A stretch of DNA of 36,639 nucleotides, from the NCBI RefSeq assembly GCF_000003815.2, contig NC_049997.1:14386706-14423344 (forward strand), written 5' to 3'. The notes under the pieces were generated by a model. The model was not told the DNA's origin and did no database searches. It worked only from the letters and a program-made list of their open reading frames with translations. The DNA is from Branchiostoma floridae (Eukaryota; Chordata; Leptocardii; Amphioxiformes; Branchiostomatidae). Position 1 is the first letter of the stretch; every line of letters starts with the position of its first letter. Made by a program: the position numbers and the translations under genes. Positions 20,490 through 32,400 of the stretch are shown here, one piece after another.

Positions 20490-23400
20490 GACGGAAAAGG
20501 GAAATGACAGTTCTAAATACGTAATTACTCTTTGTACTAGTTGTTCAGTGCTCACTGCTGGCAGGCCCTGACAACGGTGGAATGAATGGGGGCAATAGCT
20601 ACCAAGACGTCGTGACCTTCACCTGCAATCTTGGATACGAGCTTGTGGGACGTTCCAGTGTAACCTGCCAAGCTGACGCTACATGGAGTGATAACGTCCC
20701 AACCTGCACACGTATGGGAGTAACAGATGCTCTACTAATACAGATGAACTTTTAATGGCCAAGGACGATAATAAGTCACATATTTCGAACTGATAAAAGA
20801 AATAAGAATTAAGTAAACAAAAAGCTGTCATTCCAAAATGAGTCCCTAGCTGCACTGTATGACGCAGGATAGCTGCTATCTGTAATGACCTGTATGTTTG
20901 TAAGAATACTCTAGTAATCTAGATATCACAATAAAATGATATTCCATTAGTTCAACTTAATCTTTATTGTACCAGGCGTGCAGTGCCCAGCGTTGCAGTC
21001 TCCTACAAATGGTGGCTCGAGTGGCAGCAACTACTACCAGGACGTGATGAGCTTCACCTGTGACTCGGGTTACCAACTTGATGGCTCGGCAACCATAACG
21101 TGCCAGGCAGACCGCATATGGACTGACAGCGCTCCGACTTGTCCGCGTAAGAATCGATAATTCATTTTCAGCCTTGTTGAAGATACTTGGAAAGCCTTTC
21201 TTTTGTTAAAATTGATTTATCCAATTTGGCAATTAGCTATCGTTGAATCGTTTCATCAGATTGGTATATCACAAGATGACGTGAATAGTTATAGACAGGC
21301 AATACCAATTCCCAGCCAACGTTTCTATAGCCCCTCAGAGTTATCTTCTATGAGGGTGATACAAGCTTAGTCATGTTTGGTACCACATCCTTGCCAATGC
21401 AATGTTGCCTACCAGTGAAAGTTAGGTCAGTATAGCCGTGAGGAAGATACCAAAGGGATTATAGAAAGTATTTGGCATTGGTTGTATTGACAAAACCATA
21501 CTGTGAAGTTATCCGTCCAGCAATACACTTTCAAGCATGTCGTACTTCATGTTTCAGCCGTACAGTGCCCACTGCTAGCAGCTCCTGACAATGGTGAAAA
21601 GTCTGGCGAGAATTACTACCAGGACGTGTTGACGTTCTGGTGTCATCCTGGATACGAGCTGGTTGGACCTTCCAGCATGACCTGCCAAGCTGACAGAACA
21701 TGGAGTGATAACGTCCCAACCTGCGCACGTATGAGAGAAAGTTTATGTCTACTGAAACAGATGAATCTTCAGTGGCTAAGGATTATCATTAGCTACATAC
21801 TTAGTGAAAAGAAAGAAATATTATTAACTGAGACTACAGCTGAATAAAAACTGATTAAGGAATGACAGTTGATTAAAAAAGCTACCCTAATCTCCGAATT
21901 TCCAATTTTGTTTTCTTCTATTTGGTACAGTTTCCTTTTGTCAAGTAATTCATCAAAGATGTGCTATTGAATAAGAATGTCTCAAATCATTATCATTACG
22001 TATTTTTATTTTGCTATTTTTGTTTTATACATTATGAAATACTACCTTATTTCATTACCTTCGGTGCAAATTGTATTTTGATTTACAATCATATTTCATT
22101 TTTCCTTTGACTGTTGTATAAATTGGAGCATAATTGATGTATCTTATTTTACATTGACTCGTGGCTATCACTTTGATTTTGAGTTTGCTTTGTGTTTGCT
22201 CTTTATTATTTCAAAGTTATCATGTTTGTATATTTCTATTGTTATATTTTGTATCATTTCAATCCTGACACCAGGAAGAATAGTGCTAGTGATGTATCAA
22301 CAATGGAGATCCGAATAAACCAAACCAAACCCTAATTACACTGTATGATACAGAAGATAACTATAATCTGTAATGACAGACAAGTATATTCCTGGAAGTA
22401 ATGTAATTATCACAATAGAAGGATATTCCTTTAGTTCATATCTATTTGATTTCCGGCACCAGGTGTGCAGTGCCCAGCGTTGCAGTCTCCTACAAATGGT
22501 GGCTCGAGTGGCAGCAACTACTACCAGGACGTGATGAGCTTCACCTGTGACTCGGGTTACGAACTTGATGGCTCGGCAGCCATAACGTGCCAGGCAGACC
22601 GCACGTGGACTGACAGCGCTCCAAGTTGTCCGCGTAAGAATCGATAATTTATTTTCAGCCTTGTTGAAGATACTTGGAAAGCCTTTCCTTTGTTAAAATT
22701 GATTTATCCAATTAGTTATCGTTGAATCGTTTCATCAGATTGGTATATCACAAGATGACGTGAATAGTTATAGACAGGCAATACCAATTCCCAGCCAACG
22801 TTTCTATTGCCCCTCAGAGTTATCTTCTATGAGGGTGATACAAGCTTAGTCATGTTTGGTACCACATCCTTGCCAATACAATGTTGCCTATCAGTGAAAG
22901 TTAGGTCAGTATAGCCGTGAGGAAGATACCAAAGTGATTATAGAAAGTATTTGGTATTGGTTGTATTGACAAAACCATACTGTGAAGTTATCCGTCCAGC
23001 AATGCACTTTCAAGCATGTCGTACTTCATGTTTCAGCCGTACAGTGCCCACTGCTAGCAGCTCCTGACAATGGTGAAAAGTCTGGCGAGAATTACTACCA
23101 GGACGTGTTGACGTTCTGGTGCGATCTTGGATACGAGCTGGTTGGACCTTCCAGCATGACCTGCCAAGCTGACAGAACATGGAGTGATAACATCCCAACC
23201 TGCGCACGTATGAGAGAAAGTTTATGTCTACTGAATCAGATGGACCTTCAGTGGCTAAAGATTATCATTAGCTACATACTTAGAAAAAAGACAGAAATAG
23301 TATTAACTGAGACTACAGCTGATTAAAAAAGCTAACCTTATCTCCGAATTTCCAATTTTGTTTTGTTCTATTGGGAACAATTTCCCTTTGTCAAGTAATT

Positions 23401-26400
23401 TATCAAAGATGTGCTATTGAATAAGAATGTCTCAAATTTTTATCATCACGTATCTTTATTTTGCTATTTTTGTTTTATACATTATGAAATACTACCTTGT
23501 TTCATTACCTTCGGTGCAAATTGTATTTTGATTTACAATCATATTTCATTTTTCCTTTGACCTCTCCCGCTCCATTTTCTGAGTTAACGTTATCAAGTTT
23601 TCTATTAATCAAATTGACATTTTGCTGTATAAATTGGAGCACAATTGATGTATCTTATTTTACATTGACTCGTGGCTATCACTTTGATTTTGAATTTGCC
23701 TTATGTTTGCTCTTTGTTATTTCAAAGCTATAATGTTTGTATATTTCTATTGTTATATTTTGTATCATTTCAATCTTGACACCAGGAAGAATAGAAGATC
23801 CGAATAAACCAATCCAAACCCTAACTACACTGTATGATACAGACGATAACTATAATCTGTAATGACAGACAAGTAATGTAATTATCACAATAGAAGGATA
23901 TTCCTTTAGTTCATATCAATTTGATTTCCGGCACCAGGCGTGCAGTGCCCAGCGTTGCAGTCTCCTACAAATGGTGGCTCGAGTGGCAGCAACTACTACC
24001 AGGACGTGATGAGCTTCACCTGTGACTCGGGTTACGAACTTGATGGCTCGGCAACCATAACGTGCCAGGCAGACCGCACGTGGACTGACAGCGCTCCGAG
24101 TTGTCCGCGTAAGAACCAATTTATTCCCAGCCTTGTTGAAAATACTTGAAAAGTTTTTTTTCTTTTTGAATTGAAGCGACCTATTTATGTATCGCCTCGT
24201 CAGGTTGGCACATTACTACATGTCGTGTTTCTTGGTTCTTTATAGACAGGCAATATGGCGCCTCACAGTTATCTTCTATGAGGGGGATACAGGCTTAGTC
24301 ATATTTGGTACCACATCCAAGCCCATGCAATGTTGCCTACTAGTGAAAGGTCAGTATAGTCCTGAGGAAGGTACTAAAGGGATTATAGAAAGTATTTGGT
24401 ATTTGTTGTATTGACAAAACCATACTGTGAAGTTATCCGTCCAGCAATGCACTTTCAAGCATGTGGTACTGTATTTTATAGCCGTACAGTGCCCACTGCT
24501 AGCAGCTCCTGACAATGGTGGAAAGTCTGGCGGGAATTACTACCAGGACGTGTTGACGTTCTGGTGCGATCCTGGATACGAGCTGGTTGGACCTTCCAGC
24601 ATGACCTGCCAAGCTGACAGAACATGGAGTGATAACATCCCAACCTGCGCACGTATGAGAGAAAGTTTATGTCTACTGAAACAGATGGACCTTCAGTGGC
24701 TAAGGATTATCATTAGCTACATACTTAGAAAAAAGACAGAAATACTATTAACTGAGACTACAGCTGATTAAAAAAGCTACCCTTATCTCCGAATTTCCAA
24801 TTTTGTTTTGTTCTATTTGGAACAATTTTCCTTTGTCAAGTAATTTATCAAAGATGTGCTATTGAATAAGAATGTCTCAAATTTTTACCATCATGTATTT
24901 TTATTTTGCTATTTTTGTTTTATACATTATGAAATACTACCTTGTTTCATTACCTTCGGTGCAAATTGTATTTTGATTTACAATCATATTTCATTTTTCC
25001 TTTGACCTCTCCCGCTCCATTTTCTGAGTTAACGTTATCAAGTTTTCTATTAATCAAATAGATATTTTGTTGTATAAATCAGAGCATAATTGATGTATCT
25101 TATTTTACATTGGCTCGTGGCTATCACTTTGATTTTGAATTTGCCTTATCTTTGCTCAAGGCTATAATGTTTGTATATTTCTCTTGTTATATTTTGTATC
25201 ATTTCAATCTTGACACCAGGAAGAATAGTGCTAGTGATGTATCAACAATGGAGATCCGAATCAACCAACAGCAAACCAAACCCTAATTACACCGTAGGAT
25301 ACAGAAGATAACTATAATCTGTAATGACAGACAAGTATATTCCTGGAAGTAATGTAATTATCATAATAGAAGGATATTCCTTTAGTTCACATCTATTTGA
25401 TTTCCGGCACCAGGCGTGCAGTGCCCAGCGTTGCAGTCTCCTACAAATGGTGGCTCGAGTGGCAGCAACTACTACCAGGACGTGATGAGCTTCACCTGTG
25501 ACTCGGGTTACGAACTTGATGGCTCGGCAGCCATAACGTGCCAGGCAGACCGCACGTGGACTGACAGCGCTCCAAGTTGTCCGCGTAAGAATCGATAATT
25601 TATTTTCAGCCTTGTTGAAGATACTTGGAAAGCCTTTCCTTTGTTAAAATTGATTTATCCAATTAGTTATCGTTGAATCGTTTCATCAGATTGGTATATC
25701 ACAAGATGACGTGAATAGTTATAGACAGGCAATACCAATTCCCAGCCAACGTTTCTATTGCCCCTCAGAGTTATCTTCTATGAGGGTGATACAAGCTTAG
25801 TCATGTTTGGTACCACATCCTTGCCAATACAATGTTGCCTATCAGTGAAAGTTAGGTCAGTATAGCCGTGAGGAAGATACCAAAGTGATTATAGAAAGTA
25901 TTTGGTATTGGTTGTATTGACAAAACCATACTGTGAAGTTATCCGTCCAGCAATGCACTTTCAAGCATGTCGTACTTCATGTTTCAGCCGTACAGTGCCC
26001 ACTGCTAGCAGCTCCTGACAATGGTGAAAAGTCTGGCGAGAATTACTACCAGGACGTGTTGACGTTCTGGTGTGATCCTGGATACGAGCTTGTTGGAGTT
26101 CCCAGCTTGACCTGCCAAGCAGACAGAACATGGACTGGAAACGTCCCAACATGCACACGTAGGACTGAAGCATTTTGTCTAAAATAATCCGTAAGAGATA
26201 ACTACATAATCAAGTCAATGATGAAAATATTTGAATGTCGAAGTCATTTTCCCTTGTGAAAGACGATATTGTTTATCAGGTACACAAGTTTTAAATGTAA
26301 CCATGTTGAATGTGGGGTATCAGAACTCTTGACTGTATGAGAGTCTATTAAAATGACTTTGTGCCTATAATGTAAGGTAAATGTAGATAATAGCAATGTA

Positions 26401-29400
26401 AACAGCATTAGATATATTTGTAATTGTGCAGTCTGATAAAAAATTATTTTCCAGATGCTGTTTTGTCACGAATAAAGCTTTTCATGATATGTATCCCAGG
26501 TGTGCAGTGCCCAGTGCTGTCGTCTCCTGTAAATGGCATTTCCAGTGGCTCCAACTTCTACCAGGACGTGGTGACGTCCACATGTGACCTAGGTTATGAT
26601 CTGGTCGGAGATACCAGTTCTACTTGTCAGGCAGACCGAACCTGGAGCAGTAACGCCCCATCATGCAATGGTACGGTGTTGACCAATAGATAATGATTAA
26701 TCCAGCTTTAAGAATGTCCAATAGTCTAAAAAAGAATCATGTGAAAGCGAAAAAGGTTACGAATCGGCTTTTGAAAACAGCATTTTTGATCATCACATAA
26801 AATTTCGTGCAAAATGTCTTTAATCAAGCTTAACCTGAAGAAACTTGAAGTCTTTCCTTCAAGCTTTTTCTATAATATTGGAGTCTCAACTTTTTACTTC
26901 AAGGCCAATAGGACAACACAGTCCCCTTAAAAATCACTATACTGATAAAAAACTCTGTTTTCAATAGTATTTTACATACAGTAACGCGTATATCCTTTTT
27001 TTTGCCGTTGATGTGCAGACATTGATGAATGTTCAGCTACAAATGGAGGCTGTGACCATGTATGTACCAACACAATGGGCAGCTTCCAGTGTTCCTGTGT
27101 GACTGGGTTCACCTTAAACGTTAACAGCTACTCTTGTAATGGTAAGGGAATCTAGACGAAACTTTCCATTTTTGCGACATAATTCATAAATATATATATA
27201 ATTAAAGATTTAGGGAGCTTTGGTTGCTTTTCAGATCAGCTAATTTCTGCTGGATTATTTTAGACTTGAATGTAATTTTATATTTGTTTTGAAATAACGT
27301 CTGCAACGTTTAGGTGAACAGATACTCGATTTAACTATAAGGAACTTTCATGCGTTTTTTTCGCTTGCATAATGCAGACATTGATGAATGTTCCGATGGA
27401 AATGCCGGCTGTCATCAGAACTGTAACAACATCATTGGGAGCTACACGTGCTCATGTGTAACTGGCTATAGATTAAACAGCGATGGTCGCACTTGTGATG
27501 GTGGGAATATCTTATATTAAATAGAAATTAAAAGTATAATCGAGATAAGATACATGCCCATTTGTCAATTTACATGTTTGGGTATGTTCCTTTGCCTGCA
27601 ACTGAGAAGTGTGTTTGCTTTGTCCTATGCCTGATGATTAGCTCATCACCATTATCAAGTCTTGTCCACTTCCGTCTGTCTGCATCCAGTGCAGTAATAG
27701 CGTCAGGGCTCAGGTCACCCTCCACATCCCCCAATACGTTCTGTGTGTAGGTCAGATAGTTCATCTTCTGACGACCTGGGCGTCGTTTACCGTGGGTTGG
27801 GACAAAGACGGCATATGCCCTGAGTGGCTCCTTTACAGGCGTTATGAGGGCGTGTCCAATAAAGCGCAATTGACGCTGTCTGACGTTGCAGATGAGAAGC
27901 TGTCACTCTTATATCTGGCTTCTGTTTACACGATGAAGGCGCTTAATGTTCAACATGATTCTGTAACAGGATATGTCAAATGAGTTTATCTTACTCTCCA
28001 TGTCGGGCGACAGTACCCAGGATTCACATCCGTATAAAAGCACTGATTTGCAGCTACGTGTTAGATGCAAACATAATACATATGTATCTCCGGATCCATG
28101 TCTTTGCAAATGCAGATGTGAACGAATGCTCGGCTGCCAACGGTGGTTGTGCCCAGACCTGTACAAACACCATCAGTAGCTTCTACTGTTCCTGTGGGCC
28201 TGGCTATAATTTGAACGCCAATGGATTTTTCTGCGACGGTGAACTTATCTTATACGCTTTTGTAAAGAACGCATGTAGATAAACTTGCCAATGATTTCAG
28301 GTTTATAGATTAAAGGGTTAAAGACCATAATGAAAGACAGAGACGCTTCGAGAAGCAGCCTGATATGATGATGATAATCGTACAGGAGAAAAAATGTTGA
28401 TGATTTTTTTCCTCCATAATCTTCTTTCTTGCTAATCAAAAATAAGTTTGGATAATGGTAACGATATTATTCTTGCTCATTCTTGTCGTAAGTGCAGGGT
28501 CAGTGCATATTAATTTTCTTTACCTAACTGTAGACAATAAAATCCATCACTTGTTTTGATGCAGACGTTAACGAATGCTCCAATGTAAATGGTGGTTGTG
28601 ATCAAACTTGCACCAACCTTATCGGGAGTTTCCAGTGCTCCTGCCAAAATGGGTATAGTCTGGATAGCGACGAATTTACCTGTAACGGTAAGAATGCATA
28701 TTTCTTATTCGGGATTTTTGGGAGGGCAATTATGATATTGTCCTTTGTGCGAGTGGGCATCTTTCCATTTATTATATATTGCATTTTTAACGTTATATTG
28801 CATTTCCTTAAATCAGAATATGCCTTTAGAAAAGTCATATTGTTCATTATGTACGGATAAATTTTGTTTCACCGTGAGGGGATACATTCACTTAACTTGG
28901 GTCTTATTGACCCTCATAAGATGCTTTTCAAGTCTGTGATTGAAGACCAATGAGCTCCTAGGTCGTTCAACCAAGATGGCCGTTAACACAAAGCAACCTG
29001 CAAAAGTATAGTTAATCTATGTTGTAAGGGGATTGAGTCTATCAATTATGTTATTTTGATGCAAAGCAAAATTTCATATAGTGAAAAAGTCAGACACCAT
29101 GCTTTTTTTGGTCATCAAACTTACATTTGGCATATCTGGTTCAATTTTCTGATGCAGACGTGGATGAATGTTCCTCTTCAAACGGTGGCTGTGAGCAGAC
29201 TTGTACAAACGACATCGGGAGTTTCCAGTGTTTCTGTGCGACTGGTTACAGCTTGAATGGCAATGGTTTTACTTGTGATGGTAAGCATCTCCGCTTTGAT
29301 ACGTGTATTTTATATTATATTGTTTTATATACTATATTGTTTTATACGTAATAATGTGTTATACTTTACAAGGTTACGATAAGCCATGCTATGTTATGTT

Positions 29401-32400
29401 ATATTTTATCATGTTATGCTTTATTATCTGGCATTTTGCTTTGTTACGTTACGTTACTTAGTTTTGTATCATGCTATTAATAAATGATATGCTATCAGCA
29501 TTTTCATCCAAGGTAAAGTCTAACTACCGTGTAACAATTTATACTACAATAAGCGTGCCCAGTTTAAACAGATGACGAAGATTTTTAGATATACCCAGCT
29601 GTTTATGTCTTCCACTTTCCCACTGTTTTCCAACATATAGATGTGGATGAATGTGGTTCTACTAATGGCGGCTGTGGGCAGACTTGCACGAACAACATCG
29701 GGAGTTTTCAGTGCTCCTGCTCCGCCGGGTATAGACTAAGCAGCGATGGATTTGCTTGTGATGGTAAGTTTAACAAGATCATTGTATATATTTATATAAA
29801 CATACACAGAATGTTGCTTGTAACTATATTTTGGCGACAACTCCGCGGCTAGCCTGATGGTATAGTATCATGTACTGTATGCGGGAATTCTAGGAATCGA
29901 ATAGGAATGTCCTCGGAATGTCCGAGCGTGAGCGTTTTATTTTACAAAACCCAATGTTGTTCACCAATGGATTGATATGGGACATTCTATGGCTGTTAAG
30001 TAACTCCAGAATCTCTGCAAGCATTTGATTCGAAAAAATAGCTAATTGTTTTCTAAATTATACAGACGTGAATGAGTGCGACACTGCTAACGGCGGCTGT
30101 GGCCAAAACTGCAGCAACTCCGTTGGAAGTTTCCAGTGTTCATGTGGAATTGGCTACACCTTGAATGGTGATAGGTTATCCTGTGATGGTGAGGAATCAT
30201 GAATTTATTTTTTGAAAAAGTCTTTAATACATTGTAAAAAACGCCACATTAGCACAGTTCTGTATATTTATCAAATGTTTATTTATCATTGCTGTTTATG
30301 CCTATTTCTTTAGATGTCAACGAATGCCACACAGCAAATGGCGGATGTGAGCAGATGTGTAACAACACCGATGGGAGTTTTCAGTGCGTCTGCGGCAGTG
30401 GTTATGTATTGCATGAAGACAGTTTCACGTGTGATGGTATGTAACGCGACGTATCCTCGGTTTGCTACATTTACAGTTTGTCCTACTGCTAGCTCCTTTT
30501 CATTCCTGTTAGTCCAATATGGTATGAATTATTTATGTCCTGGTATGACCGTTCGTATATTCTTTTGTTATTAGACTATAAAGAAAACAACTTGAAGGCA
30601 GGTGTAAAGGTCGGGAATAAGTAGGAGTTAATGTACGTCAAAAAGCAATTACTCAAACAATTGGATATGATTTCGAAAGTTTCCAAAATCATATCCAGTT
30701 ACGTTGCTTGAGTAACTGCTTTTTGGCGTGTCTTATTACCTGGATGTCTAACCTTGATTGACGTAGAAGTAAATGTCTTTAAAATTGCTCGCTGTTCACC
30801 ACTCTTCCTTGTTCTTGTTTTTGGTCCATGGCCTGCAACCTCCCTATGAGGAATAAATACCTAGGATACAGTGATCATCACAATTTAAAAGAAATGTGTT
30901 ATTTTCTTTTTCTTTACAGACATACTTGAATGTGATACTGCAAATGGTGGCTGTGCACAAACTTGCAACAACACCATCGGTAGTTTTAAGTGCTTCTGTG
31001 GAACTGGATACATTCTGAATATGGACGGATTTGCCTGTGATGGTATGGTTTCTGCAATAGCTCTTGTATTTCATGAAAATAAAAATTCCCATATCATCTC
31101 TATCATAACGTCATATCGTATCATGCCAGTTCATACTAGCATTGTATTTCATTAACGCGTTCTATTTCCTCCTTAGATGTTGATGAATGTGAGACAGCAA
31201 ACGGAGGCTGTGGGCAGTTCTGCACTAATACCGTCGGTAGTTTCAGCTGCTCCTGTTCAACTGGGTACACCCTACGTACGGACCGGCTAGCTTGCGACGG
31301 TAAGGGCTTACAAATTACCTAAAGGACAGTTAGGATGATAATTACGTGACGAAATGGTGTCTCATCGAAGTGGTACAAATTTGGCTGTAGACAAACACTA
31401 TTCTTACTAGTTATTTATTGTTTGGACCTACTCTTGCGTTTCTTCATACTGGTACATGTATGTGTTATGGTTTTCTTAATCAAACAGGCAGAACTGGTGG
31501 TACATTTTTCAATTAACATTTGATTAGGAGTACCAGAAATGGACGCTCTATATCAAATGATATGCGTAGTAATTTCAGATATAATGCTAATAAACATCAT
31601 TCTGTCTCTGAATGCTTCGTCCTACAGGGTTTGATCCCGTGTCACATCTGACATGTTTGTCTACGACAACAACGTCCATCTCTATCAGCTGGACCAAACC
31701 AGTTGCTGACATTACGGGTCACAATGTCATGTACATCCCTATTTCCGGTATGTTTGTCAGGGGCTTTCTTATCGACATCGATATATTACTGCTTTATGGA
31801 AAATTCAGGTAAATCTTTCACTATACTACAAAATTCAGGTAAATCTTTCACAATACTACAAAACAGAACGGCAAGGGTGGTGCTACAACGTAGGCAACGG
31901 GACATCAGCATTGTGAACCTCCACCAAACTCTCAACTGGAAATACCTGGCTGATAGGAGATTTGAGCACACGTGCATTATGGTTTTCAAATGTCTGACAG
32001 GCTTGGCACCAACATACCTATCCGCCACATTTCAGCACAACTCTCGTATCCATACTTACAACACTAGGCAGACCACTAAGCTACACCCACCAAGCTACAC
32101 CACCACATGTGGACAAAAAACAATTGCATACACTGGCACTAGCCAGTACAACAAACTAGCAGATAACATAAGAAACATCACAACACTAAAAGGCTTTAAA
32201 ACAGCTCTGAAGAACACATGTATATCTGACCTCAAGTAATATTGGAACTTAGTATGGAAAAGCACCTTTGTCTCTGATGTGCCTTACTGTTTTAATTTTT
32301 TTTTGTTTGTTCAATCTTTACATATGATTTACTATCCATACTTTGTAAATTTCAGTTTCATTAATTTTCGATTTACACATGATTTGATATATGATTTGAC

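Larger units (their letters stand above)
20976..26158 (+). repeat. Four tandem 1.48-kb D-C CCP units
   Basis: Units start at 20976, 22463, 23938 and 25414 (periods 1487, 1475, 1476). Each has a D-type exon, an intron of about 0.37-0.41 kb, a C-type exon and, for the first three, a long intron with a retroelement fragment. Intron sequence is shared as strongly as exon sequence, so these are recent segmental duplications. Confidence 0.92.
27142..31176 (+). other. Introns of the EGF array
   Basis: Apart from the LINE remnant (27600-28075) and the hairpin element (30636-30728), these introns of 0.1-0.6 kb are AT-rich single-copy sequence. Around 29300-29470 there are many TTATRTTWTA-like imperfect repeats. 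No additional exon fits the phase and module pattern. Confidence 0.5.

Noticed and set aside
20124-20507. Tyr/Ile repeat proteins encoded by (TA)n
   Set aside because: These frames are translation of the microsatellite.
31703-32239. 178-codon frame as a host gene exon
   Set aside because: Its C-terminal part is a LINE ORF2 end and its N-terminal part is another frame of the FN3 exon; an (AAAT)n tail follows.
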